Shown here: piece after piece, positions 8,150-16,111 of the stretch
Position numbering within the stretch: the first letter of the stretch is position 1
Layout of the letters: each line of letters starts with the position of its first letter
NCBI RefSeq assembly: GCF_014204795.1
Contig: NZ_JACHMB010000001.1
Coordinates: 12,552,501 to 12,616,500, forward strand
DNA: 64,000 nucleotides
Origin: Nonomuraea jabiensis
Lineage (GTDB): Bacteria; Actinomycetota; Actinomycetes; Streptosporangiales; Streptosporangiaceae
Direction of reading: 5' to 3'
The notes under the pieces: model-generated
What the model saw: the letters and a program-made list of their open reading frames with translations, nothing else
The model's database searches: none
What the model was told of the DNA's origin: nothing
Translations under genes and position numbers: made by a program

Positions 8150-8854
8150 ATGTCAGCCTTTCGCACCCTCCTCCTGACGGCCGTGCTCGCGCTGGCCGTA
8201 CCGATCCCCGCGCAAGCCGCCGCGGCCGCGCCTGACTGCGGCCCCGGCCACGCCAGGGTGAAGCACGTCAACGACGGGCGCAACTGGGCGCCCGTGACGC
8301 CCGCCAAATGGCAGTTCCCCGGCGACCAGGTGATCCTCGCCGAGGCCGGCGTCGCCCGCCCGGGCCCCCGGCGGCCCTTCGAGTACGCGGTGCTGAAGAC
8401 GGGCCCCGAGTTCGGCTCGGTGCGGATCGACGCGCAGGTCCGCCTGGACACCCCGACCAGCGTCAGCAACCGCGACGTGATCATCGTGTTCGGCTACCGG
8501 TCGGACACGGAGTTCTACTACGTCCACCTCTCGCAGGACAACACCATCTACCCGCACAACGGGATCTTCGTCGTCAACAACGCGGACCGCCTGCGCATCG
8601 ACGACCAGTGGAACGGCCAGGTGGGCGCGCCGCCCGCGGTCACCGACGCGGAGTGGCACCGCGTCCGCGTCACCCACTGCGCCGAGACCGGCCGCATCGC
8701 GGTCTACCTGGACGGCGCCACGACGCCGCTGATCACGGCCACCGACCGCACGTTCGCGTCGGGCCGGGTCGGCTTCGGCTCTTTCGACAACATCGGCAGG
8801 ATGCGCGACATGACCGTCAAGGGCACCCCGGCCTGCGACAGCGCCGCTCAATAG
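8150..8854 (+). CDS. secreted concanavalin-A-like (DUF1080/LamG-type) protein
   Basis: This is an exported protein of 234 residues with a cleavable signal peptide (hydrophobic core LLLTAVLALAVPIPAQAAAA). The mature part has the alternating strand pattern of a lectin/glucanase-like jelly roll, including DVIIVFGYRSDTEFYYVHLS, WHRVRVTH and GRVGFGSFDN, as in family-16-like and DUF1080 domains. No catalytic residues are obvious, so it may bind rather than cut glycans. It starts 28 bases after the LacI operator and is followed by the sugar-dehydrogenase-like gene, so the two probably form one unit. Confidence 0.65.
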   Translation: MSAFRTLLLTAVLALAVPIPAQAAAAAPDCGPGHARVKHVNDGRNWAPVTPAKWQFPGDQVILAEAGVARPGPRRPFEYAVLKTGPEFGSVRIDAQVRLDTPTSVSNRDVIIVFGYRSDTEFYYVHLSQDNTIYPHNGIFVVNNADRLRIDDQWNGQVGAPPAVTDAEWHRVRVTHCAETGRIAVYLDGATTPLITATDRTFASGRVGFGSFDNIGRMRDMTVKGTPACDSAAQ

Positions 8855-8882
8855 CCCCCGACTCCCCTGGTGGTGAACAGGT

Positions 8883-11192
8883 ATGCCGAAAACCCTCCGG
8901 TGCCTGATCGCCGCGGTGCTGGTGACCGCGTTATGCGCGCCGCCGGCAGCCGCGCAGGCCGACCCGACCCCCGTCGACGACCCCATCCCCGAGAAGCCCA
9001 CCGCCTCGGGACTGACGCTGACGCTGGAGGAGTTTGCCTCGTTCCCGAAGACGGAGACGACTCCCGAACCAACCGACACCCGCCTGGTCCGCTGGGCCAG
9101 GATCAACTACCTGGGCGAGCTCCCCGACGGCTCGCGCCGCCTGTTCGTCAACGACCTCAACGGCAAGCTCTACTTCCTCGACCAGGGCCGGCCGCGCGAA
9201 TACCTGGACGTCGGCGCCGCCTTCGCGCCCGACTTCGTCTCCGGGCGCGGCCTGGGCAGCGGGTTCGGCTTCGCGGCCTTCCACCCCGAGTTCGCCAGGA
9301 ACGGCAAGTTCTACACCGTCCACACCGAGTGGGGCGCCGCGCTGACCACGAAGACCCCCGACCTGACGCCGCAGCCCGGCACCAGGTTCCACGGCGTCAT
9401 CACCGAGTGGACGGCCACCGACCCGAAGGCGAACGTCTTCTCCGGCACCCGCAGGGAGGTGCTGCGGCTCGGCTTCAACGGCCAGATCCACGGCATCCAG
9501 CAGATCGACTTCAACCCCACGGCCCGCAGGGGCGACAAGGACTACGGCCTGCTGTACGTCGCCGCCGGTGACGGCGGCCGCGGCTCGTCCAGCGACGACC
9601 CGCAGAACCTGGCCATCCCGCAGGGCAAGATCCTCAGGATCGACCCGGCCGGCACGAACGGCGCCAACGGCAGGTACGGCATCCCGGCCGCCAACCCGTT
9701 CGCCGGCCAGGCCGGCAAGCTCAGCGAGATCTACGCGTACGGCATGCGCGACCCGCACCGCTTCAGCTGGGACCCGCAGGCCGGCAACCGGCTGTTCCTC
9801 GGCCACATCGGCGAGCACGCCATCGAGGCCATCTATGACGTCGGCGCCGGCGACAACCTGGGCTGGAGCGAGCGCGAGGGCTCGTTCGTGTTCAACAAGG
9901 CCGACCGCTGCCACCTCTACACGCTGCCGGACGACGACGCCCAGTACGGCTACACCTACCCGGTGGCCGCCTACGACCACGACCCGCCGCCCGGGCACTC
10001 CTGCACCTCCGACAGCGGCCACGCCGTCACCGGCGGGTTCGTCTACCGCGGCCAGAAGCTGCCCCTGCTGTACGGCAAGTACCTGTTCGGCGACATCGTG
10101 GACGGCCAGGTCTTCTTCACCGTCGCCGCCGAGATGGACGAGCGCAGCGGCCGCCGGGCCACGATCCACAAGCCGCGGCTGGTGGACACGTCCGGCAGGC
10201 AGCTGACCATGGCCGACCTGGCCGGCAGCACCCGCGTGGACCTGCGCTTCGGCCGGGACGGCGCCGGCGAGCTCTACGTGATGTCCAAGGCGAACGGGAA
10301 GATCTGGAAGATCACCAAGGCCGGCTGGACCCCGCCGGACGTGCTGCCGACCCTGCGCAAGGACCTGGTGGCCGCCTACGACTTCGAGCACCCGCTGCCC
10401 GCCGACCCGGCCCAGGAGCAGGACCAGGGCCTGTCCGGCACGAACATCACGCTGGTCAACGGCGGCGCCGCCATGCGCGTGGCCGACCAGGCCTACCGGG
10501 GCAGCACGTACGCGCTGCAGACCCGCCAGGTCGACCCGGCCACGGCCGGCAACGACGACTGGAAGGCCGGCGTCTACGGCGCGGACGGCGTGCCGACGCT
10601 GCGCGCGTTCAACGGCGTCAAGGGCGCGACCGTCATGGGCTGGTTCAAGATGCTGGGCGACGGGCCGGCGCCCAACTCCAACACCGAGGACCCCGCCGAC
10701 TTCTTCAACGCGATCGGCCTGGCCGGGGTGCTCAGCGGCAACTCCCAGGGGCACGACGTCCGTGCCCTGCTGGAGCTCATCACCGTGAACGGCGAGCTGC
10801 GGGTCGTGGCGCTGGCCCGGCGCGTGGACGGCGGCGCCTCCCAGACGTTCGCCGCGAACAAGCCCTGGCGGGAGGTGCTGCCCCGGGACCAGTGGGTGTT
10901 CCTGGCCGCGACGTTCGACTTCGACACGGGAACGATGAAGCTCTACAGGAACGGCCGCCCGCTCGACGGGTTCTACTCGGTCACCGGCGACCCGTGGGGC
11001 GTCGAAGGGGACCCCGAGCCGGACGTCACCTCGGCGACGGACCCGAGGGGCATCAAGATCGGCGGGAGCTATCCGCAGAACACCAGGGAGCAGAACCCCT
11101 GCGACTGCCGGATGGACGGCCTGATGTTCCTGGACCGGGTCGCGGCCCCTGCCGAGGTCTGGGCCCAGTACGAGCTGCTGAGACTTCGCTAG
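8883..11192 (+). CDS. secreted PQQ-type sugar dehydrogenase with LamG domain
   Basis: This is an exported 769-residue protein. The signal peptide ends near AAAQA (residues 20-25). Roughly residues 55-475 form a beta-propeller of the glucose/sorbosone dehydrogenase (soluble PQQ dehydrogenase) family. Recognisable stretches are GSGFGFAAFHPEF, the YVAAGDGGRGSSSDDPQN region, AYGMRDPHRFSWD and GDNLGWSEREG. Residues about 500-769 are a LamG/concanavalin-like domain (DQWVFLAATFDFDTGTMKLYRNG). Such enzymes oxidise sugars or sugar-derived aldehydes outside the cell. It sits 28 bases after the lectin-like gene, under the LacI operator, and its stop overlaps the convergent lipoprotein gene. Substrate is unknown. 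Confidence 0.8.
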   Translation: MPKTLRCLIAAVLVTALCAPPAAAQADPTPVDDPIPEKPTASGLTLTLEEFASFPKTETTPEPTDTRLVRWARINYLGELPDGSRRLFVNDLNGKLYFLDQGRPREYLDVGAAFAPDFVSGRGLGSGFGFAAFHPEFARNGKFYTVHTEWGAALTTKTPDLTPQPGTRFHGVITEWTATDPKANVFSGTRREVLRLGFNGQIHGIQQIDFNPTARRGDKDYGLLYVAAGDGGRGSSSDDPQNLAIPQGKILRIDPAGTNGANGRYGIPAANPFAGQAGKLSEIYAYGMRDPHRFSWDPQAGNRLFLGHIGEHAIEAIYDVGAGDNLGWSEREGSFVFNKADRCHLYTLPDDDAQYGYTYPVAAYDHDPPPGHSCTSDSGHAVTGGFVYRGQKLPLLYGKYLFGDIVDGQVFFTVAAEMDERSGRRATIHKPRLVDTSGRQLTMADLAGSTRVDLRFGRDGAGELYVMSKANGKIWKITKAGWTPPDVLPTLRKDLVAAYDFEHPLPADPAQEQDQGLSGTNITLVNGGAAMRVADQAYRGSTYALQTRQVDPATAGNDDWKAGVYGADGVPTLRAFNGVKGATVMGWFKMLGDGPAPNSNTEDPADFFNAIGLAGVLSGNSQGHDVRALLELITVNGELRVVALARRVDGGASQTFAANKPWREVLPRDQWVFLAATFDFDTGTMKLYRNGRPLDGFYSVTGDPWGVEGDPEPDVTSATDPRGIKIGGSYPQNTREQNPCDCRMDGLMFLDRVAAPAEVWAQYELLRLR

Positions 11193-11608
11193 CCGATGGT
11201 CTTCATCTGCTTCGTACGGTGATCGGTGAGGTGGAGGTCGCCGCCGAGCCGCTCCTTCAGCAGGTCGAGCACCTTGCGACTGGACAGCACGGTCCAGAGG
11301 TTGCCGACCAGGTGGGGGTTGTACTCGGGGGCGGCGTCCATCCAGGCGTCCTTGCCCGCCTGCGTCTTGAACGTCGTGACGAAGAACTCGCCATCGGGGG
11401 TCTTGCAGTAGCCGGTGCGGATCTCGGCGGCGTTGACCTGCATCTTCGGTGTGCAGCCGACTTTGGCCGAGAGCTGCTCGACGGTGAGGGGGGCGGCGTG
11501 GCCCTGCTTTCCGGCTGCTGCGACATAGCCGCCTCCGCTCCCTGAGGAGCATCCGGCGACCAGTCCGGCCAGCAGCGCGAAAGCGGCCAGACGTGGAAGT
11601 GTCGTCAT
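11189..11608 (-). CDS. small lipoprotein, tandem paralogue A
   Basis: This is a lipoprotein of 139 residues, with signal peptide FALLAGLVAGC and the lipobox Cys at about residue 19. The mature region has a conserved pattern shared with its neighbour: LTVEQLSAKVGC, KMQV, RTGYCKT, then FF..TF and APEYNPHLVG. The two Cys (GC and GYC) are conserved in both copies and may form a disulfide. No known family is recognised. Start at 11608 lies seven bases after a SigL-type -10 element, so the mRNA is probably leaderless. Confidence 0.75.
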   Translation of the reverse strand: MTTLPRLAAFALLAGLVAGCSSGSGGGYVAAAGKQGHAAPLTVEQLSAKVGCTPKMQVNAAEIRTGYCKTPDGEFFVTTFKTQAGKDAWMDAAPEYNPHLVGNLWTVLSSRKVLDLLKERLGGDLHLTDHRTKQMKTIG

Positions 11609-11615
11609 GTGCGAA

Positions 11616-11643
11616 GGTACGCGGGCCCACCGGCCCCGGTTCA
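11616..11643 (-). promoter_or_regulatory. SigL-type ECF promoter of lipoprotein A
   Basis: On the minus strand TGAACC (complement of 11638-11643) and CGTACC (complement of 11616-11621) are separated by 16 bases. This matches the elements before the SigL-like sigma gene at 44876. The start codon follows seven bases after the -10, so the transcript would be leaderless. Confidence 0.65.
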
Positions 11644-11658
11644 CTCCATACCGATTGG

Positions 11659-12081
11659 TTACTTCGGTGGCGTCGGCGTCTGGGAGACCCTGTGGTCCAT
11701 CAGGTGCAGATCGCCGCTCAGCGGCTCCTTCAGCTGCTCCAGCACCTCCAGCGGGCCCAGGACGGTCCACTGCGGGCCGACCAGGTGCGGGTTGTACTCC
11801 GGCGCCCGGTCCATCCACTCGTCCTTGAGCTTCTCACTGGCGAACGTGTTGACGAAGAACTGGCCCGCCTTGGTCTTGCAGTAGCCGGTACGGAGGTCGG
11901 AGGCCTCGACCTGCATCTTCGGCTTGCAGCCGACCTTGGCGGAGAGTTGCTCGACGGTGAGGATTGCCGCTGGCTTCTGCGTTTCGCCCGCTGCGACGTA
12001 GTCGCCCCAGCCCGCTGAGGAGCATCCGGCGACCAGTCCGGCCAGCAGCGCGAAAGCGGCCAGACGTGGAAATGTCGTCAT
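11659..12081 (-). CDS. small lipoprotein, tandem paralogue B
   Basis: This is a 140-residue lipoprotein, clearly duplicated from the downstream gene: same signal peptide and lipobox (LVAGC), same LTVEQLSAKVGC and RTGYCKT motifs and the shared APEYNPHLVG. The N-terminal nucleotide sequences and promoters are almost identical while the middle has diverged, so the duplication is fairly old but has been kept. It has its own SigL-type promoter. Surface-located; function unknown. Confidence 0.75.
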   Translation of the reverse strand: MTTFPRLAAFALLAGLVAGCSSAGWGDYVAAGETQKPAAILTVEQLSAKVGCKPKMQVEASDLRTGYCKTKAGQFFVNTFASEKLKDEWMDRAPEYNPHLVGPQWTVLGPLEVLEQLKEPLSGDLHLMDHRVSQTPTPPK

Positions 12082-12088
12082 GTGCGGA

Positions 12089-12116
12089 GGTACGCACCCC
12101 CGATCACCCCGGTTCA
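12089..12116 (-). promoter_or_regulatory. SigL-type ECF promoter of lipoprotein B
   Basis: On the minus strand TGAACC (complement of 12111-12116) and CGTACC (complement of 12089-12094) have a 16-base spacer. The gene begins seven bases downstream at 12081, again implying a leaderless message. Confidence 0.65.
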
Positions 12117-12148
12117 CCCTGAATCAGCCCAAAACCGGAGCGATTCCA

Positions 12149-13168
12149 TCAGCGCAGGATGACGCAGCCCCGATCGCGGAGCCGGCGCAGCACCTCCGGC
12201 TCGCCGTCGAGCTTGTTCCACCGCAGGTCGAGCTTCTCCAGCGGGGGCAGGCTCGCGGGCAGCTCGCGCAGCCGGTTGTTGCGCAGGTCGAGGTGCCTGA
12301 GCCCGGGCGGCAGGCGGTCCGGCAGCTCGCGGAGCTGGTTGTTGCGCAGGTCGAGCACGCGCAGCTCGCCCAGCTCGGCGACGGAGGCGGGCAGCCGGGT
12401 CAGCCGGTTGCCCTGCGCGTGCAGCTCACGCAGGCTGGCCAGGCCGCCGATGGCCTCGGGCAGCGACTCCAGCCGGTTGTTGTAGAGCCGCAGCTCCACC
12501 AGCGCGGCCATCCGCCCCAGCGACTCGGGCAGCCGGGTGAGCCGGTTGTCGGTGAGGTTGAGGTAGGCGAGCCGGTCCAGCCGCCCGATCGCCTCCGGCA
12601 CCTCGGTGAACCGGTTGTCGCTCAGGTAGAGGTAGTCGGTCAGGTCCAGGTCGCCCAGCTCGGGCGGGACGGAGTCGAGCCGGTTGTGCCCGAGGTCCAG
12701 CATGCGCAGCCGGGTCAGCCCGCCGATCGCGGCCGGGACCTCGGTGAGCTCGTTCTCGGCGAGGTTGAGGGATTCGAGGCCGGTCAGCTTCCAGAGCGAG
12801 CCGGGCACGCCGGTCAGCCCGTTGCCGCCCGCCGCGAGGTGCCGCAGGGCGGGGCTCAGCCGGTCGGGGATCGCGCCGACGCGGTTGCCGTACAGGAAGA
12901 GCACCTCCAGGCCCGGCGGGCAGCCGGGGAAGGACGCCAGCTCGTTGCCGTCCAGGTGCAGCGCGCGCAGCGCGGTGAGGCCCGACAGGTCGGGCAGCGA
13001 GCGCAGCCGGTTGCCGTCGAGCCTGAGCTCCTCCAGCGCGGTGAGCCCGGCCACCCAGGCGGGCACCTCGGCGATGTCGTTCCAGGCCAGGTCGATCAGG
13101 CGGACGTCGGCGGGGACGGCGGGGAATTCGGTCAGACCGGAAGCGGGCGCACGCATGGCGCCGATCAT
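12149..13168 (-). CDS. leucine-rich repeat protein
   Basis: This 339-residue protein is made almost wholly of leucine-rich repeats with a period of about 20-23 residues. The repeat core is L..L.L..N.L..LP (for example LRVLDLRNNQLRELP), roughly thirteen to fourteen copies. There is no signal peptide or membrane segment, so it is cytoplasmic and probably binds a protein. Start is uncertain: 13168 or the internal Met at 13156. It begins only 13 bases after the stop of the molybdenum-hydroxylase gene on the same strand, so it may be transcribed with that operon, though no functional link is known. Confidence 0.82.
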   Translation of the reverse strand: MIGAMRAPASGLTEFPAVPADVRLIDLAWNDIAEVPAWVAGLTALEELRLDGNRLRSLPDLSGLTALRALHLDGNELASFPGCPPGLEVLFLYGNRVGAIPDRLSPALRHLAAGGNGLTGVPGSLWKLTGLESLNLAENELTEVPAAIGGLTRLRMLDLGHNRLDSVPPELGDLDLTDYLYLSDNRFTEVPEAIGRLDRLAYLNLTDNRLTRLPESLGRMAALVELRLYNNRLESLPEAIGGLASLRELHAQGNRLTRLPASVAELGELRVLDLRNNQLRELPDRLPPGLRHLDLRNNRLRELPASLPPLEKLDLRWNKLDGEPEVLRRLRDRGCVILR

Positions 13169-13181
13169 CCCACGGGGCGGG

Positions 13182-15539
13182 TCATCGTTCGGCGGCGCGC
13201 AGGTCGAAGAGTTCGGACGGGGAGATGGGCATGCGGTCGATCTGGATGCCCTCGGCGTCCTCGACCGCCGAGGCGATGACCGCGGAGACGGGGATCACGC
13301 CGGCCTCGCCCGCGCCCTTGACGCCGAGCGGGTTGAGCGGCGACGGCGTCTCCAGGTGGGCGGTCTCGACGTGCGGGATCTCCGTGGCGTACGGCATGAG
13401 GAAGTCCATGAAGGAGGCGTTGACGAGCTGGCCGTGCGAGTCGTACACCATGCGCTCGTAGAGCGCCCCGCCGATGCCCTGCGCCACTCCGCCGTGGATC
13501 TGGCCCTCCACGATCATCGGGTTGATCAGCCGGCCGCAGTCGTGCACGACCGCGTAGCGCACCACCCTGATCTCGGCCGTGTCCGGGTCGGTCTCGACGA
13601 TCGCCGCGTGCATGCCCGACGCGAACGTGGACCTGATCGGCGAGTAGTAGTCGCGCCCCTCCAGCCCCGGCTCCTCGCCCTCGGCGATCGGCGGCCGGTC
13701 GGGCGACGCGGTGCCGGAGAACTGGGTGGCCTTGGCCGTCTCGTCGTCGAAGGCGTACCGCAGCGGGTTGGCCAGCACCGCCACCGTGGACAGCGGGATG
13801 GACGCGCTCGGCGTGCCGGCCACGTGCACCATCCCGTCGCTGATCTCCAGGTCGGCCGGGTCGGCCTCCAGCGCGTCGGCGGCGATCCGCAGCGCCTTCT
13901 CGCGTACTTTCCTGCAGGCCAGCGCGATGGCGTTGCCGCTGACGACGGCCGCCCGCGAGGCGAACGTGCCCACGGCGTAGCCGAACCTGCGGGTGTCGCC
14001 GGTGACCACGCTCACCCGCTCGATGGGCACGCCCAGCTCGGTGGCCGCGATCTGCGCGAAGGCCGTCTCGTGCCCCTGCCCCTGCGAGGTGAGGCCGGTG
14101 GACACGTGCACCCGCCCGTCGGAGGTCACCTGCACGTGCCCGCCCTCGTACGGCCCCACGCCGGTGCCCTCGACGTAGCACCCGACGCCGATGCCCCTGC
14201 CGGGGCGCGCCTCGAAGGAGTCCCAGCCGATCAGCTCCTTGATCATGCGGAGCATCTCCGGGTAGTCGCCGCTGTCGTAGATCAGCGGCCGGCCGTCCTG
14301 GAACGTCATCCCCTGGTCGTACGGGAACTCGTCGGGCCGGATGAAGTTGACCTCCCGCACCTCGGTGCGGTCCTTGCCCAGGTACCGGGCGATCTTGTCC
14401 ATGGTCCGCTCCATGCAGAACACGCCCTGCGGCCTGCCGGCCCCCCGGTAGGGCGTGACCTGCACGGTGTTGGTGTAGACGGCGGTGAACTCGACCCGGT
14501 ACGCCCCGATCTTGTACGGCCCCAGGAGCTGCGTGGAGGTGACGATCGGGACGATGATCCCGTAGGGCGTGTAGGCGCCGTGGTCGTGCAGGATCGTCAC
14601 GTCCAGGCCGAGCACGCGGCCGTCGTCGTCGAAGCCGACCCGTACGTACTGGACCTGGCCGCGCTCGTGGGCCGAGGAGATGAAGTGCTCCCTGCGGTCC
14701 TCGGTCCACTTGATCTCGCGCCCGAGCGTCATGGCGGCCCACGGCACCAGCACCTCCTCGGGCCACGGGTGCACGATCTTCACCCCGAAGCCGCCGCCCA
14801 CGTCCGGCGCGATCACCTCGACCTGCGGCAGCGGCAGCTCCAGGGCGGCGGCGACGGCCATGCGGACGCTGGTGGAGGTCTGGGTGCTGGAGTAGACGCG
14901 CAGGTCCCGGCCGTCCCACCGGGCGTACACGCCGCGCCCCTCCAGCGGCATGCTGGCGCTGCGCTCGATGTCGAGCCGGAAGGCCAACGTGTGCGGCGCG
15001 GTCTCGATCGCCTCCCGGGCGCCGCGCCCGTCCGTCCCCGCGACCTCCTGGACGAGGTGCGCCCCGACGTTGCCCGGCACGTCCTCGTGGACGAGCTGGG
15101 CGCCCTGCGCGGCCTCCTCCAGGCCGACGACCGGCTTGAGGAGCTCGTAGTCGACCTCGATGAGCGCGCACGCGTCCTCGGCGGCGTACCTGTCCGCCGC
15201 CACGACCATGACCACCGGCTCGCCGACGTGCCTGACGACGTCCCTGGCCAGCGGGTAGGCGGTGCGCCCGTGGGTGAGCGCCGGGTGCGGGATCAGCAGC
15301 GGCAGCGGCCGGCCGACCCGTCCGGGCAGGTCCTCCCAGGTGTAGATGGCGACGAGCCCTTCGACGTCGAGGGCGGGGCCCACGTCGATGTCGCGGATGC
15401 GGGCGTGCGCGTGCGGCGAGCGCACGAACGCGGCGGCCAGCGCGTCGGGGCCGAGGTCGTCGAGGTAGCGGCCCCGGCCGGTGAGCAGCCTGGGGTCCTC
15501 CCGCCGCGGTACGGGCTCCCCGAACAGCCTCGTCGTCAT
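13182..15539 (-). CDS. molybdopterin-binding subunit of a xanthine dehydrogenase-type hydroxylase
   Basis: This is the large catalytic subunit (785 residues from the ATG at 15539, MTTRLFGEPVP) of a three-subunit molybdenum hydroxylase. The family signs are DVGGGFGVKI near residue 260, the active-site loop PYRGAGRPQGVF near 360 (the form-II arrangement rather than the AYRCSFR loop of true CO dehydrogenase), TSQGQGHETAFAQIAA, and the catalytic-Glu loop GVKGAGEAG near 742. Context with an NCS2 purine permease and PucR favours xanthine dehydrogenase: hypoxanthine/xanthine to urate. It overlaps the FeS subunit gene by four bases. Other substrates of the family cannot be excluded. Confidence 0.88.
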   Translation of the reverse strand: MTTRLFGEPVPRREDPRLLTGRGRYLDDLGPDALAAAFVRSPHAHARIRDIDVGPALDVEGLVAIYTWEDLPGRVGRPLPLLIPHPALTHGRTAYPLARDVVRHVGEPVVMVVAADRYAAEDACALIEVDYELLKPVVGLEEAAQGAQLVHEDVPGNVGAHLVQEVAGTDGRGAREAIETAPHTLAFRLDIERSASMPLEGRGVYARWDGRDLRVYSSTQTSTSVRMAVAAALELPLPQVEVIAPDVGGGFGVKIVHPWPEEVLVPWAAMTLGREIKWTEDRREHFISSAHERGQVQYVRVGFDDDGRVLGLDVTILHDHGAYTPYGIIVPIVTSTQLLGPYKIGAYRVEFTAVYTNTVQVTPYRGAGRPQGVFCMERTMDKIARYLGKDRTEVREVNFIRPDEFPYDQGMTFQDGRPLIYDSGDYPEMLRMIKELIGWDSFEARPGRGIGVGCYVEGTGVGPYEGGHVQVTSDGRVHVSTGLTSQGQGHETAFAQIAATELGVPIERVSVVTGDTRRFGYAVGTFASRAAVVSGNAIALACRKVREKALRIAADALEADPADLEISDGMVHVAGTPSASIPLSTVAVLANPLRYAFDDETAKATQFSGTASPDRPPIAEGEEPGLEGRDYYSPIRSTFASGMHAAIVETDPDTAEIRVVRYAVVHDCGRLINPMIVEGQIHGGVAQGIGGALYERMVYDSHGQLVNASFMDFLMPYATEIPHVETAHLETPSPLNPLGVKGAGEAGVIPVSAVIASAVEDAEGIQIDRMPISPSELFDLRAAER

Positions 15540-16111
15540 GCTTCCTCCGCCAGCAGCTCGGCGGCCCGGTGGACGGCCTTGACGATGTTCTGGTAGCCGG
15601 TGCACCGGCACAGGTTGCCCGAGATGCCCTCCAGCACCTCGTCGTCCGTGGGGGTGGGGTTGTCCCGCAGCAGGGCGGTCACCGTGCACAGGAACCCCGG
15701 CGTGCAGAACCCGCACTGCAGCCCGTGACACTCGGCGAAAGCCTTCTGCACTGCGCTCATGGCCTCACTTCGTGAGGCGGGCTCGGTCGCCCTGGAGCCG
15801 TCGCCTTCCCTCGTCGCTCCGGTCGCTGCGCTCCCTGCGCTCCTCAGTCCAGGCGACGGCGCTCCCTCGCCGCCCAGCCCCTCGACGGTGGTGATCTCGG
15901 ACCCGTCCACGCTGACCGCGAACGTCAGGCACGACCGGATCGGCTCCCCGTCGAGCAGCACGGTGCAGCAGCCGCAGACGCCGTGCTCGCAGCCGACGTG
16001 GGTGCCGGTCAGGCCGAGGTCGTGGCGCAGGCAGTCGGACAGCAGGCGTCTGGCGGGCACGCCGACCCGCCTGGCCGTGCCGTTCACGACGAGCGTGATC
16101 TCATGCTCCAC
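15536..16111 (-). CDS. [2Fe-2S] subunit of the molybdenum hydroxylase
   Basis: This is the electron-transfer subunit, 191 residues. The plant-type ferredoxin domain has CEHGVCGCC plus a later Cys (RSCLTF); the helical second domain has CGFCTPG and CRCTGY. These give two [2Fe-2S] clusters passing electrons from the Mo site to FAD. Usual length is about 155-165. The excess lies in an Ala/Ser/Gly/Arg-rich stretch of about 35 residues (roughly 79-117) between the domains, where relatives have a short linker. It overlaps the Mo gene by 4 and the FAD gene by 11 bases. Confidence 0.9.
   Translation of the reverse strand: MEHEITLVVNGTARRVGVPARRLLSDCLRHDLGLTGTHVGCEHGVCGCCTVLLDGEPIRSCLTFAVSVDGSEITTVEGLGGEGAPSPGLRSAGSAATGATREGDGSRATEPASRSEAMSAVQKAFAECHGLQCGFCTPGFLCTVTALLRDNPTPTDDEVLEGISGNLCRCTGYQNIVKAVHRAAELLAEEA
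15756..15873. repeat. in-frame hairpin-forming insertion in the [2Fe-2S] gene
   Basis: This stretch of about 115 bases encodes the extra linker of the FeS subunit. It contains a perfect GCCTCAC-TTC-GTGAGGC hairpin (15762-15778) and an outer inverted repeat, GGAGCCGTCGCC (15794-15805) against GGCGACGGCGCTCC (15852-15865). The middle is the CGCTCC/CGCTGCGCTCC-type repetition common in dispersed palindromic repeats of GC-rich genomes. It looks like a mobile or expanded repeat that entered the gene without breaking the frame. Confidence 0.6.

Noticed and set aside
8931..11630. 899-residue open frame antisense to the sugar dehydrogenase gene
   Set aside because: It is an Arg/Gly/Val-rich shadow frame, as expected opposite GC-rich genes, while the plus strand encodes a clear beta-propeller with signal peptide.
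12684..15596. 970-residue open frame antisense to the Mo hydroxylase
   Set aside because: Low-complexity shadow; the minus strand holds complete, recognisable LRR and Mo-hydroxylase genes.
15536..16111. frameshift or pseudogene in the [2Fe-2S] subunit
   Set aside because: The frame is intact through the insertion and all eight cluster Cys motifs remain, so it is treated as a functional gene with an insertion.
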